The notes beneath the pieces were generated by a model. The model was not told the DNA's origin. It worked only from the letters and a program-made list of their open reading frames with translations, and made no database searches. Source: Actinospineispora acaciae DSM 45401 (GTDB lineage Bacteria; Actinomycetota; Actinomycetes; Mycobacteriales; Pseudonocardiaceae). From it: a stretch of 64,000 nucleotides of DNA. Both the position numbers and the translations under genes were made by a program. The stretch is from contig NZ_JIAI01000007.1 of NCBI RefSeq assembly GCF_000620785.1, positions 1 through 64,000 on the forward strand, given 5' to 3'. Positions 1 through 9,017 of this stretch are shown here, piece by piece. Each line of letters begins with the position of its first letter. Positions within the stretch are counted from its first letter, which is position 1.

Positions 1-2
1 TG

Positions 3-572
3 CAGCAGCTCAGTGTGGAGGGTCTGGTCAAGATCACCCCGAGGGTGGGGGTGTTCGTGCGCGAGATCAGCGTTCAGGAGATCACCGACGTCTACCAGAT
101 CAAGACGGCGCTGGAACCGCTGATGGCCTCCTGGGCGGCCGAGCGCGGGTCAGAGGAACAGCGCGTCGCGTTCCACGAGTCGCTCACCGACCTCGAGCAG
201 GCCGCGAACCACGACGACGTCCCCAGCTACGTCCGCCTCCTCGAACAACGACGCGAGGCACTGCTCGCGATGGCCGCCAGCGACGGACTGCGCGACGCAC
301 TCGGCGTGCTCGCCGGCCGGGTCAGGCTCCTGGAGTTCCGCGACCTGAGCCAGGCCGGGCGGCTGGCCGAGTCCGCCACCCAGCACCGGGCCATCGCCGA
401 TGCCATCGCCGCCGGCGACCCGGAGGCCGCCTACACCGCCATGCAGGCGCACCTGCAGCACTCGACCGTCCGGATCCAGGAGCTGCTGGCCTCGGTGGAG
501 GACCCGGCGGTGACCGAGAGCCCCGAGTCCAGCCGCCGCCGGCGCGCGGCCCGGACGCCCCGCCGCGGCTGA
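3..572 (+). CDS. GntR-family regulator, FadR/FCD type (5' truncated by window edge)
   Basis: The open frame runs in from the left edge, so the start and most of the N-terminal winged helix are outside the window. The first visible residues (VKITPRVGVFVREIS) match the end of a GntR winged-helix domain, the beta-wing followed by the linker. The rest is the all-helical FCD effector domain, beginning at EITDVYQIKTALEPL and rich in alpha-helical Glu, Ala and Arg, ending in a basic tail. FCD regulators usually bind small organic acids and repress nearby catabolic genes. It converges on the aldehyde dehydrogenase operon that ends at 675, so it may control that pathway. That link is inference from position only. 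Confidence 0.85.
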   Translation, partial: QQLSVEGLVKITPRVGVFVREISVQEITDVYQIKTALEPLMASWAAERGSEEQRVAFHESLTDLEQAANHDDVPSYVRLLEQRREALLAMAASDGLRDALGVLAGRVRLLEFRDLSQAGRLAESATQHRAIADAIAAGDPEAAYTAMQAHLQHSTVRIQELLASVEDPAVTESPESSRRRRAARTPRRG

Positions 573-655
573 CAAAAACCGCGACTCGCCCTGACAGTGA
601 CATCAACTCGCTCGCAGGCTCGCTCGCGGGAGGTCGGTCGCTGCGCTCCCTCTCT

Positions 656-675
656 AACCCCGACTCGCGGGGGTT
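656..675. terminator. Hairpin between convergent genes
   Basis: AACCCC at 656-661 pairs with GGGGTT at 670-675 across an 8-base loop. It sits immediately downstream of the minus-strand aldehyde dehydrogenase stop and in the tail of the plus-strand GntR gene. It could end transcription from either side. There is no U-tract, as is usual in actinomycetes. Confidence 0.4.
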
Positions 676-2087
676 CATTCGGCGATGCGTACGGAGACGA
701 ACTTGGTCTGCGTGTAGTGGCGGAGGGCCTCGATGCCCTTCTCGCGGCCGTGGCCGCTGTTCTTGTAACCGCCGAAGGGCGCCTCGACCAGGCCGGCGGA
801 CCATTCGTTGACGTAGACCTGGCCGGCCTGGAGGGCGGCGGCGACGCGGTGGGCGCGGGCCAGGTCGGCGGTCCAGAGGCCGGCGGCGAGGCCGTAGTCG
901 GAGTCGTTGGCCTTGGCGACGGCGTCGGCCTCGTCGTCGAACGCGGTGACCACCAGGACCGGGCCGAAGATCTCCTCGCGGGCGATCCGCATGTCGTTGG
1001 TGACGCCGAGGTAGACGGTCGGTTCGACCAGCCAGCCCTCGCCGGTGGCCCGCCCGCCGGTGGCCAGGGTCGCGCCGTCCTGGATGGCCACGTCGAAGTA
1101 GGCCAGCACCTTCTCGAACTGGTCCTTCGTGGTCTGCGGGCCGTAGGCCTTGCCGGGGACCACCTCGCGCACCTTGTCCAACAGCCTGTCCACGAACCTG
1201 TCGTGCACGGTCCGCTGCAGCAGCAGGCGGGTGCCGTTGGAGCAGACCTGGCCGGCGTTGCCGACGAACGCGCTGGTCGCGGCGCCGACGGCGGCGTCGA
1301 GGTCGGCGTCGGCGAACACGATGTTCGGCGACTTGCCGCCCAGCTCCAGGGTGACCGGCATGATCTTCTCGGCGGCCACCCTGCCGACCTCCCGGCCGGC
1401 GCGCACCGAGCCGGTGAACGCGACCTTGCGGACGGTCGGGTGCTCGGCGATCGCCCTGCCCACCACGTCGCCGAGGCCGGTCACGACGTTGAACGCCCCG
1501 TCCGGCAGGCCCGCCTCGGCCGCGATCCGGCCCAGCTCCAGCGTGGTCGCCGAGGTGTGCTCGGACGGCTTGCACACCACCGTGTTGCCGGCCGCGAGCG
1601 CGGGCGCCGCCGCCCTGGCCGCCTGGTTGAGCGGCACGTTCCACGGGGTGATCACGCCGATCACGCCGTAGGGCTCGTGGCGGGTGTAGCCGTGGTAGCC
1701 GGCGCCGAGGTCGACGATCTCCCCCGCCGGCAGGTTCACCAGGCCGCCGTAGTACTCGAAGAACGCGGCGGCGCCCCGGATCTCCACGTCCGCCCGCGCC
1801 GCCGGCTTGCCGGTCTCGGCGGCCTCCAGCTCGACCAACCGCTCGCGGTGCCGCCTGATGCCGGCGGCGATGCCCATCAGCACCCGCCCGCGCCGGATCG
1901 GCTTGAGGGCCGCCCAGCCCGCGCCGGCGGCCGCCGCGGCCCAGGCCGCCCGGTCCACGTCGGACCCGGTGCCCAGCGCGACCTCGCACACCACCTCGTC
2001 GGTGCCCGGCCGCGTCGATGCCAGCCACTCACCGCCCAGCGACGCCACGTCCGCACCGTCGATCCAGTGCCCGTACCTGGTCACCAT
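675..2087 (-). CDS. NAD(P)-dependent aldehyde dehydrogenase
   Basis: A full-length ALDH-superfamily enzyme that oxidises an aldehyde to its acid. Visible motifs are the cofactor-loop text TPWNVPLNQ, the catalytic Glu in LELGGKSPN and the nucleophilic Cys in NAGQVCSNGT. The C-terminal EIFGPVL signature is also present. About 470 residues is normal for the family. The ATG at 2087 is preferred because GAGGTGG lies about 8 bases upstream; a GTG at 2096 is also possible. It is the last gene of the minus-strand operon starting near 7923 and is almost contiguous with the preceding luciferase-like gene. The substrate cannot be read from the sequence. Confidence 0.93.
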   Translation of the reverse strand: MVTRYGHWIDGADVASLGGEWLASTRPGTDEVVCEVALGTGSDVDRAAWAAAAAGAGWAALKPIRRGRVLMGIAAGIRRHRERLVELEAAETGKPAARADVEIRGAAAFFEYYGGLVNLPAGEIVDLGAGYHGYTRHEPYGVIGVITPWNVPLNQAARAAAPALAAGNTVVCKPSEHTSATTLELGRIAAEAGLPDGAFNVVTGLGDVVGRAIAEHPTVRKVAFTGSVRAGREVGRVAAEKIMPVTLELGGKSPNIVFADADLDAAVGAATSAFVGNAGQVCSNGTRLLLQRTVHDRFVDRLLDKVREVVPGKAYGPQTTKDQFEKVLAYFDVAIQDGATLATGGRATGEGWLVEPTVYLGVTNDMRIAREEIFGPVLVVTAFDDEADAVAKANDSDYGLAAGLWTADLARAHRVAAALQAGQVYVNEWSAGLVEAPFGGYKNSGHGREKGIEALRHYTQTKFVSVRIAE

Positions 2088-2097
2088 CCGTACCACC

Positions 2098-3159
2098 TCA
2101 TGCCGGCTGTTCCTGCGGTCGTGTCGTCGTGCGGAAGACTTCGGCCAGGCGGAGCAGGTCCTCCAGCCGGGCGCGGGCGATCAGGCCGGTGGCCACACAG
2201 CGGTGCCACTTCGTCTCCAGGTCGTTGCGGATCTTCTCCGGCGGCCCGACCAGGGCGATCGCCTCGACCAGCTCGGTGGGGACGGCGGCGGCCATGCCCT
2301 CGCGGTCGCGCTCCAGGAACTTGGCCCGGATCTCCTGGCAGGCGTCCGCGAAGCCCATCCTGGCCACCGCGTTGAGGTGGAAGTTCGCGCTGGCCGCGCC
2401 GTTCGCGCCGACCTGGAACGCGATGAACGGGCGGACCCGGTCGGCGGCGGTCTCCACGTCGGGGCCGACCACCACCGACGCCGAGGGGATGACCTCGAAG
2501 TTCTCGGGCCTGCCGCCGGGGCGGGCCGCGAAGCCCAGCTCCAGCCGTTCCCGGTACCACTCGTCCCTGGCCGGGGAGAAGTTGGTCGGCAGCCAGCCGT
2601 CGGCGATCTCGGCGGCCAGCGAGATGTTCTTCGGCCCCTCCGCGCCGAGGAAGATCGGGATGTCCTTGCGTCCGTCGCGCAGGGACGACCGGAGGGGGCG
2701 GCCCAGGCCGGTTCCGCCGTCAACCGGCAGTTGGTACGTCCTGCCGGCGTGCGCGACCCGCTCGCCGGCGATGGTGGCGCGCATGATCGACACGTACTCG
2801 CGGGTCCAGCCCAGCGGGCGTTCGAAGGGCATGCCGTACCAGCCCTCCACGACCTGCGGGCCGGACACGCCCAGGCCGATCACCACCCGCCCCTCGGACA
2901 GCCGGTCCAGGCTCATCGCGGCCATCGCCATCGAGGTGGGCGGCCGGGCGGCCATCTGCGCGATGTTCGTGCCCAGCCGCATCCGCCGCGACCGCGACCC
3001 CCACCACGACAGCGGGGTGAAGCAGTCGTGGCCGAACGCCTCCCACGACCACGCCGAGGAGTACCCGGCCTCCTCGACCGCCCGCACCGCCCCGGCGATC
3101 TCCCCCGGATGCTCCGGATCCCCCAGCCCTGTGATCGAACACCCCAAGCTGTCGATCAT
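2098..3159 (-). CDS. LLM-class (F420-dependent type) oxidoreductase
   Basis: This 353-residue protein has the luciferase-like TIM-barrel pattern: an N-terminal strand (SLGCSITGLGD), RMRLGTNIAQMAARPPT, and RVVIGLGVSGPQVVEGWYG, typical of actinobacterial F420-dependent LLM oxidoreductases. A good ribosome site (GGAGGG) lies 4-5 bases upstream of the ATG. It sits in a catabolic operon between an enoyl-CoA hydratase (16-base gap) and an aldehyde dehydrogenase. Use of F420 rather than FMN is inferred from overall resemblance, not from a diagnostic residue. It probably reduces or oxidises an intermediate of the same pathway. Confidence 0.88.
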   Translation of the reverse strand: MIDSLGCSITGLGDPEHPGEIAGAVRAVEEAGYSSAWSWEAFGHDCFTPLSWWGSRSRRMRLGTNIAQMAARPPTSMAMAAMSLDRLSEGRVVIGLGVSGPQVVEGWYGMPFERPLGWTREYVSIMRATIAGERVAHAGRTYQLPVDGGTGLGRPLRSSLRDGRKDIPIFLGAEGPKNISLAAEIADGWLPTNFSPARDEWYRERLELGFAARPGGRPENFEVIPSASVVVGPDVETAADRVRPFIAFQVGANGAASANFHLNAVARMGFADACQEIRAKFLERDREGMAAAVPTELVEAIALVGPPEKIRNDLETKWHRCVATGLIARARLEDLLRLAEVFRTTTRPQEQPA

Positions 3160-3175
3160 CTTGCCCTCCGTTGAG

Positions 3176-3952
3176 TTATGAACCCCGAAAGCGAGGCGGC
3201 CGCCGTTCCCGCGCGGCGGCGAGACCTTCCAGCCGGTCCGCGCTGGACAGCAGCCGCTCGTACAGCGCGGCCTCCATCTCGACGCCGCGCTCCAGCTCCA
3301 GCCGGGCCGACATGTTGATCGCCTTCTTGGCCTGCGCGACGGCCAGCGGGGCGGCGGCGGCGATCTCCCCGGCGAGGGTGGCCACCGTCGGCTCCAGCTC
3401 GGCCGGCGGCACCGCCTCGGTCACCGCGCCCCACTCCCGGGCCTGCGCCCCGGTGAACCGGCGGCCGGTGAAGATCAGCGCCTTGGCCCGCCCGGCCCCG
3501 ACCAGCCGGGGCAGCAGCTGGGTGCCGCCGCCGGCCGGCATGGTGCCCAGCGTGGTCTCCACCAGCCCCATCACGGTGTCCTCGGCGGCCACCACGACGT
3601 CGCAGCTCAGCGCCAGCTCCAGGCCGCCGCCCAGCGCGTAGCCGTGCACCTGCGCGAGCACCGGCCGGGTGCAGTGGTACATCGCCGCGACCACCCTGGG
3701 CACCAGCCGCCGCCGGTACCGCAGGGCGTCGTCGGTCATGGTGGCGCGCTCGGTCCGGTCCGCCCCGACGCAGAACGCCCGCCCCCGCCCCCGCAGCACC
3801 ACGCACCGGATCTCCTCGGACGCCTCGATCCGCCCGAAGATCGCGAGCAACCGCTCGTACACCGGGGTGCTGACCGCGTTGAGCACGTCGGGGCGGTCGA
3901 GCGTCACGGTCGCCACCCGGTCGGCGACGCACAGTTCGACCACCTCGCCCAT
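3176..3952 (-). CDS. Enoyl-CoA hydratase/isomerase (crotonase) family protein
   Basis: A 258-residue crotonase-fold protein. The N-terminal strand ATVTLDRPDVLNAVSTPVY, the oxyanion-hole segment CVVLRGRGRAFCVGAD and YALGGGLELALSCDVVVA are all visible. The second catalytic Glu region, around GLVETTLGTMPAGGGTQLLPR, is also present. Members hydrate or isomerise unsaturated acyl-CoA thioesters. Its neighbours are an acyl-CoA synthetase upstream and an aldehyde dehydrogenase downstream, so it plausibly performs a beta-oxidation-like step. It follows the hydrolase gene by only 3 bases, so the two are co-transcribed. Confidence 0.92.
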   Translation of the reverse strand: MGEVVELCVADRVATVTLDRPDVLNAVSTPVYERLLAIFGRIEASEEIRCVVLRGRGRAFCVGADRTERATMTDDALRYRRRLVPRVVAAMYHCTRPVLAQVHGYALGGGLELALSCDVVVAAEDTVMGLVETTLGTMPAGGGTQLLPRLVGAGRAKALIFTGRRFTGAQAREWGAVTEAVPPAELEPTVATLAGEIAAAAPLAVAQAKKAINMSARLELERGVEMEAALYERLLSSADRLEGLAAARERRPPRFRGS

Positions 3953-3955
3953 GCC

Positions 3956-4933
3956 TCAGCCCTTGGCGGCGCGGTGGCGGCCGATGAACGACAGCACCGC
4001 GTTGTTGAAGGACCTGTACTGCTCCCAGTGCGGGGCGTGGCCGGACTCGGCGATGATGGCCACCTGGGCGTCGCGCACGTGGCCGGCGACCTGCCGCATC
4101 CGGCTCGGCGGCATGTAGAGGTCGGCCTCGCCGGTCAGCAGCAGGGTCGGGATCTTGACCGACTCCAGCGCCTGCCAGGTCAGCTTGTTCTTCGGGGCCT
4201 GTTCGACGGTGACGACGGGGCGCTCGGCGTGCTCGATCCAGTGCTTCATCGCGTCCGGCGCGGCCGCCCGGTAGGACGGGCCGAGCTCCTTGAAGTGCTC
4301 GGGCAGCTCCTCCCACTGCGGGGGCAGGATCGCCGCGCTGACCTTCTTGAACTCCGGGTCCACGATCCCGGCAAGGGTGGAGCCGACCGTGCAGCTCAGC
4401 AGCCGGTCGGGCAGCGACAGCGCGGCGTCGAACCCGGCGAACCCGCCCTTGGCCAGCCCGACCAGGTGGAACTTCCCGGTCACGCCGAGCGCGCCGAGCA
4501 GCGCCACCACGTCGTCGACCAGGGTTCCGGGGCGGTCGGTCGGGCCGGCCTCGGACTGGTGGTAGCCCCGGCAGGAGAAGCTGATCACCCGGTAGCCGGC
4601 CTGGGTGAACGGGCCCTGCTGGTAGCCCCACACGCCGCCGTTGCCGGTGTGCGGGTGCAGGAAGACGACGGGCTCCCCGGAGCCGCCGGTGTCCCAGCAG
4701 GCCAGCTTCACGTCCGGGATCTGCACCTGGCCCTTGGCGCCGGTCATCTCCGGGAGCGGGTCCCAGGTGGTCTGCGCCGGGTAGACGGTCTCCCGCCCGG
4801 ACGGCGGGGGCGGCGGTGCCTCCGCGGCGGACGCGCACGCGGTCAGCGAGCCGAGCGCGGCCAGGCCCACTCCCCCGCCCAGTCCCGCGATCATGCTCCG
4901 ACGACCCAGTTTCGGACCCATCCCGTCGCCCAT
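3956..4933 (-). CDS. Secreted alpha/beta-hydrolase-fold lipoprotein with Ala at the nucleophile position
   Basis: The ATG at 4933 has AGGAC a few bases upstream and gives a 325-residue protein; a longer frame starts at 5029. The N-terminus carries a Tat-like twin Arg (GRRSMIAGLGG), a hydrophobic stretch and the lipobox LTAC, so it is probably an exported lipoprotein. The core is an alpha/beta-hydrolase fold (VVFLHPHTGNGG, ISFSCRGYHQSE, late His in SGHAPHWEQY). The nucleophile elbow reads VGLAKGGFAG, with Ala where hydrolases have Ser; I confirmed the GCC codon. It may be a non-hydrolytic family member or a binding protein. Its export is unusual within a CoA-pathway operon. Confidence 0.82.
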   Translation of the reverse strand: MGDGMGPKLGRRSMIAGLGGGVGLAALGSLTACASAAEAPPPPPSGRETVYPAQTTWDPLPEMTGAKGQVQIPDVKLACWDTGGSGEPVVFLHPHTGNGGVWGYQQGPFTQAGYRVISFSCRGYHQSEAGPTDRPGTLVDDVVALLGALGVTGKFHLVGLAKGGFAGFDAALSLPDRLLSCTVGSTLAGIVDPEFKKVSAAILPPQWEELPEHFKELGPSYRAAAPDAMKHWIEHAERPVVTVEQAPKNKLTWQALESVKIPTLLLTGEADLYMPPSRMRQVAGHVRDAQVAIIAESGHAPHWEQYRSFNNAVLSFIGRHRAAKG

Positions 4934-5032
4934 GACGTCCTCATCATTCGTAGTACCGACAGCTCGTCGTACGACGGCCGAGGGCATCATCGCGTGTGGC
5001 GCGGTCCGGCGCGCGGTGAAAGGGTTCATGGG

Positions 5033-7129
5033 TCAGCCGTCCTCGGTGTCACGGCTGAACGCGAGCGCGTCGAGCACGGTGGCCGCTTCGCCGGTGACGA
5101 CCACCGGGTTGCACTCGATCTCGGTGATCCGCCCGGCGCTCGCGGTGACCAGCGCGCTCATCCCGGTCAGTAGGGCGGCGACCTGTGCGGCGAGCGCCGT
5201 GGGGTCGGCGGCTCGGCGGTAGAGGGTGGACAGGCGCAGGTCGGCCAGCGCGTCGGCGACGGATCCGGCGTCGTAGGGCGGGACCAGCGTGCGGACGTCG
5301 TCGACATCCTCGGCCCAGACGCCGCCGGAGCCGACGACCGCCCTGGTGCCGAACACCGGGTCGGCGAGCACACCGGCGATCAGCTCGGGGCCGGGCTCGA
5401 CCTGGCGGGCGAGCAGGACGCGGCGGGCACCGTGGTCGCGGCGCAGGGCGGCGAAGGCCTCGCGGACGGCGGCCTCGTCGGCGAGGGCGGTGAGCACGGC
5501 GCCGACCCGGGCGCGGTGCGCGAGCATCGGGTCCAGCAGCTTGAGCACCACCGGGAACCCGATCTCGCGCGCGGCTTCGGCGGCCTCGATTTCGGAGTGG
5601 GCCAGGCGGCGCGCGGGAAGGGCCACGCCGAGCCCGTCCAGCAGCCCCATCGCCTGCCACTCGTCGAGCGCGCGCCTTCCCCCGGGCAGCGTCCTCGGCT
5701 CCAGCGCGGGCAGGGTGATCGTCGGTGAGTCCGGCGAAGGGACGCCGCCGCGCGCGGACCGCACCGCGGCCAGCCCCCGACGGACCAGGCCCACCCCGCG
5801 CAGCGCCCGCGCCGGGTCCGCGCACACCCGCAGCCCGGCCGCCGCCGCGCGCAGCCGCACCGACTCGGCCACCCCGTACCAGGACAGCAGCAGCGGCGTG
5901 GTGATCCGCTCCTGGGCGGTGGCCAGCGTGTCGATCAGCTCGTCGGCCAGGTACTCCATGCTGCCCAGGACGACCAGGACCAGGTCGGTGGCCGCGTCCG
6001 CGTCCAGCGCGTCGAGCGTCTTGGGCAGCAGCGTGTTGTCGTTGATGACCTGCGCGGTCATGTCGATCGGGTTGTCGGTCCCCGCGAAGCCGGGCAGCGC
6101 GCCGGCCAGCCGCTCCCTGGTGGCCTCGGTCGGGTCGGCCAGCGGGATGCCGTACCGGTCGGCGGTGTCGACCACGTAGACGCCGGTGCCGCCGGAGTTG
6201 GTGGCCACCGACAGCCCGTCCGCCGGCGTCCGCACCCCCAGCGCCCGCGCCACGTCGACGGCGTCGTCCACCGTCGCCAGCCGGGTCACGCCGTAGCGGC
6301 GGAACAGCGCCTCGAACGCGTCGTCGTCACCGGAGAGCTGCGCGGTGTGCGAGGCCACCGACGCGACGCCGCGCTCCGAGGTGCCCGTCTTGATCAGGAA
6401 CGTCGGCTTGCCGGCTTGTCGGAGCAGTTCGAGCGAACGCGCCAGCGCCGCCCCGTCCCCGGCCCCCTCCAGGTAGCCGATCACCGCGCGGGTGTGCTCG
6501 TCGGCGGCCAGGTAGGCGAGGTAGTCGGCGAACGTGAGCACCGCCTCGTTGCCGCTGGTGATCACGTGGGAGAACCGGGCGCCGGCCCAGGTGGCCTCGG
6601 CGAGCAGGTTGAACGCCATGCCGCCGCTCTGCGCCACCAGCGCCACGTCGCCGGCGGGCAGCTCGGGCAGCGTCTGCATCGCCGTGGAGAACGTGCCGAC
6701 CGCGCCGTGCGCGAGCGAGGCGAACCCCAGGCAGTTCGGCCCCATCAGCGCGACGCCGTGCGCATCGGCGGCCGCCGCGAGCCGCCGCTGCAGCTCGCGC
6801 CCCTCGGCGCCGGCCTCGGCGAAGCCGCCGCTGAACACCACCGCCGCCCCGGCGCCCCGCGCCCCGGCCTGCTCGACGGCCCGGACCGACGCCTGCGCCG
6901 GCAGGCAGATGACGTACAGGTCGATGCCCGGTGGGAGCGCGTCGATGTCCGGGTAGCAGGTCAGGCCCTGCGCCGTCACGTACTTCGGGTTGACCGGGTA
7001 CACCCGGCCGGCATATCCCCGGTCGGCGAGCAGCCGCAGCGGGCGCCCGCCGATGCGCGCGGGGTCGTCGGAGGCGCCGACCACGGCGATGCCGGACGGG
7101 TTCAGCAGGCGGTCCAGGCCGGTCGTCAT
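5033..7129 (-). CDS. ADP-forming acyl-CoA synthetase (acetate-CoA ligase family), single-chain
   Basis: A 698-residue protein with the full single-chain architecture. The N-terminal CoA-binding Rossmann domain (SGIAVVGASDDPARIG, then RVYPVNPKY) is followed by succinyl-CoA-synthetase-like domains around residues 150-440 (GPNCLGF, ALVAQSGGMAF). A C-terminal ATP-grasp domain (residues ~480-690) contains PVVLKLLDPMLAHRARVGAV. The enzyme forms an acyl-CoA thioester with ATP, releasing ADP and phosphate. It overlaps the upstream SDR by 4 bases and precedes the lipoprotein hydrolase, so it likely activates the operon's acid substrate. The chain length of the substrate is unknown. Confidence 0.9.
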   Translation of the reverse strand: MTTGLDRLLNPSGIAVVGASDDPARIGGRPLRLLADRGYAGRVYPVNPKYVTAQGLTCYPDIDALPPGIDLYVICLPAQASVRAVEQAGARGAGAAVVFSGGFAEAGAEGRELQRRLAAAADAHGVALMGPNCLGFASLAHGAVGTFSTAMQTLPELPAGDVALVAQSGGMAFNLLAEATWAGARFSHVITSGNEAVLTFADYLAYLAADEHTRAVIGYLEGAGDGAALARSLELLRQAGKPTFLIKTGTSERGVASVASHTAQLSGDDDAFEALFRRYGVTRLATVDDAVDVARALGVRTPADGLSVATNSGGTGVYVVDTADRYGIPLADPTEATRERLAGALPGFAGTDNPIDMTAQVINDNTLLPKTLDALDADAATDLVLVVLGSMEYLADELIDTLATAQERITTPLLLSWYGVAESVRLRAAAAGLRVCADPARALRGVGLVRRGLAAVRSARGGVPSPDSPTITLPALEPRTLPGGRRALDEWQAMGLLDGLGVALPARRLAHSEIEAAEAAREIGFPVVLKLLDPMLAHRARVGAVLTALADEAAVREAFAALRRDHGARRVLLARQVEPGPELIAGVLADPVFGTRAVVGSGGVWAEDVDDVRTLVPPYDAGSVADALADLRLSTLYRRAADPTALAAQVAALLTGMSALVTASAGRITEIECNPVVVTGEAATVLDALAFSRDTEDG

Positions 7130-7923
7130 CGCTGCCCCGCGGTGGGGACCGCCAGCCCGAGGCGGTCACGGACGGCCACCGTGACGTCGGAGTGGGCGAG
7201 CTCGCCGTCCAGCCGCACGCTCTCCCGCTCCTCCGGCGGCGCCCACCTGGCCAACCGGCGGCCGTCGGCGGTGAACGCCTGCCCGGTGACGTGCCGGTTG
7301 TCCGGATCGATCAGCGCCCGGACCAGCGCGGCGACCAGCTCGGACGACTCCGGCCCGGCCGGCGTGACGGTGTTGACGGTGTTGACGTTGACGTCGTAGC
7401 GCCCCATGGCCGTCGCCGCGCTCGCGGCCAGCCCGAGGACGCCGGCCTGCGCCGAGCCGCCCGCCCACCCGGGCGCCGAGCCGACCAGCACGATGCTGCC
7501 GCCGCGCTGCTCGCGCATGTGCTCGGCGGCGAACCGCACGCAGTTGAACGCGCCGGTCAGGTGCACGGCGATGACCGAGTCCCACTCGTCCTCGGTCATG
7601 TCGAAGATCATCCGCTCGCGGCGGACGCCGTGGCAGGCCACCACCGCCTCCAGCCACCCGTACACGTCCACCGCGAGCTGCACCAGGTCCCGGGTGGCCT
7701 CGAAGGACGCCACATCGCGCTGATGCCCGACGGCCCGGCCACCCCGCGCCCGGATCGCGGCGACCACGCCGCGCACCACCGCACCGTCCGCGCTCGCCCC
7801 GTCGATGCCGACCCCGTGGTCGTTGGCGACGACCCCGTACCCCGCGCCGGCGAGGCACCGGGCCACCTCGGCGCCGATCCCCCCACCGGCGCCCGTGACC
7901 ACCACTCCGCCGCGCTCAACCAC
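7126..7923 (-). CDS. SDR-fold protein lacking the catalytic Tyr-x3-Lys
   Basis: First gene of the minus-strand operon. A GTG start follows GAAAGGGG with 9 bases between. The cofactor motif TGAGGGIG and the helix Asn (HLTGAFNCVRF) are intact, and a Ser is present in VLVGSAPGW. The expected Tyr-x3-Lys segment is absent: the protein runs directly from GGSAQ into AGVLGLAAS, as if about 7 residues were deleted. Classical short-chain dehydrogenase chemistry is therefore doubtful. It may bind nucleotide without being a dehydrogenase, or use a different proton relay. Length is 265 residues, with a 4-base overlap with the CoA synthetase. Confidence 0.85.
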   Translation of the reverse strand: MVERGGVVVTGAGGGIGAEVARCLAGAGYGVVANDHGVGIDGASADGAVVRGVVAAIRARGGRAVGHQRDVASFEATRDLVQLAVDVYGWLEAVVACHGVRRERMIFDMTEDEWDSVIAVHLTGAFNCVRFAAEHMREQRGGSIVLVGSAPGWAGGSAQAGVLGLAASAATAMGRYDVNVNTVNTVTPAGPESSELVAALVRALIDPDNRHVTGQAFTADGRRLARWAPPEERESVRLDGELAHSDVTVAVRDRLGLAVPTAGQR

Positions 7924-7949
7924 CTAGACTTACCCCTTTCAAAATCTAG

Positions 7950-7978
7950 AACGTAACCGGTAATACATCAACGGTCAA
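7950..7978 (-). promoter_or_regulatory. Sigma-70-like promoter of the 675-7923 operon
   Basis: Read on the minus strand, TTGACC (7978-7973) is followed after exactly 17 bases by TACGTT (7955-7950). Transcription would start about 20 bases before the GTG at 7923, leaving room for the GAAAGGGG ribosome site. Both hexamers and the spacing fit the actinomycete housekeeping consensus. Confidence 0.6.
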
Positions 7979-8010
7979 CAACGCGGCACCAGAAACCCGG
8001 CAGGGCCTCG

Positions 8011-8991
8011 TCAGGCGGGCACCGGAGTCAGGGCGAGGATGCGCTCCAGCCAGGAGTCGCGGGCCGCCTTGGACGCGCGGCTGACCGTGACGTCCGGGGC
8101 CTGCTCGGTGAAGCCGTGGAACGCCCCGCCCCAGATGTGCAGCTCGGCCTGGCCGCCGGTGGCCCAGATGCGGGTGGCGTAGTCGACGGCCTCGTCCCGG
8201 AACACCTCGCAGGCGCCGGCGTCGATGTAGGCCGGCGGCAGTCCGGACAGGTCGGTGGCGCGGGCCGGCGCGGCGTACGGGGACACGTGCGGGCCGCCGG
8301 CCTCCTCGCCGAGCAGGAACCGCCAGCCCCAGTGGTTGCTGTTGCGGTTCCACCAGCCGACGGTGTCGTACTGGTGGCTGGACACCGACTCGTTGCGGTC
8401 GTCGATCATCGGGCAGTACAGCCCCTGGCCGGCGATGGCGGGGCCGCCCCGGTCCCTGGCCAGCAGCGACACCCCGGCGGCCAGCCCGCCGCCCGCGCTG
8501 CGGCCCATCACCACGATCCGGCCAGGTTCGACGCCCAGCTCGCCGGCGTGCGCGGCCACCCAGGACAGGCCGGCGTAGCAGTCCTCCAGCGGGGCGGGGT
8601 GCGGGTGCTCGGGTGCCAGCCGGTACTCCACGGCGGCGGCCACTATCCCGTACCGGGCGACCAGGTCGACGAAGCTGTCGATGGACCAGAACCTGTTGCC
8701 CATGCACATCCCGCCGCCGTGGATGTTGTAGACCGCCGCCGGCGTCGTCACCCCGCCCTTCGGGCGCAGGATCGCCAGCGTCAGGTCCGGCGCGCCCGCC
8801 GGGCCGGGGACGACGCGGTCCTCGAACGCCACCGGCCGGTTCCCGATGACCTCGTCCATCGACACCGGCGCGGTGTTGCCGGCGCGGGCGGCGGGCAGGC
8901 TGTCCGGCCCGAGCGGGGTGCCGCCGCCGGGCACCAGCCGGGTGTACGCCGGCATCAGGTCGGGGTCGAACGGAACGGGCTTCACGGGCAT
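8011..8991 (-). CDS. Alpha/beta-hydrolase, hormone-sensitive-lipase-like esterase
   Basis: A 326-residue esterase of the HSL/acetyl-esterase group. It shows the oxyanion-hole motif IHGGGMCMG and the nucleophile elbow MGRSAGGGLA. Late in the protein comes the acid/His region with YIDAGACEVFRDEA and GGAFHGF. It has no signal peptide and is cytoplasmic. It probably cleaves a carboxylic ester. It lies 26 bases downstream of the binding-lipoprotein gene on the same strand, so transport and ester hydrolysis may be linked. Confidence 0.9.
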   Translation of the reverse strand: MPVKPVPFDPDLMPAYTRLVPGGGTPLGPDSLPAARAGNTAPVSMDEVIGNRPVAFEDRVVPGPAGAPDLTLAILRPKGGVTTPAAVYNIHGGGMCMGNRFWSIDSFVDLVARYGIVAAAVEYRLAPEHPHPAPLEDCYAGLSWVAAHAGELGVEPGRIVVMGRSAGGGLAAGVSLLARDRGGPAIAGQGLYCPMIDDRNESVSSHQYDTVGWWNRNSNHWGWRFLLGEEAGGPHVSPYAAPARATDLSGLPPAYIDAGACEVFRDEAVDYATRIWATGGQAELHIWGGAFHGFTEQAPDVTVSRASKAARDSWLERILALTPVPA

Positions 8992-9017
8992 CGGGCGCGG
9001 GCTCCTTCAGGTGTCGG

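Noticed and set aside
2023..2032. CCACTCACCG near 2023 considered as a third copy of the palindromic element
   Set aside because: Only a partial arm, no matching opposite arm, and it lies within normal aldehyde dehydrogenase coding text.
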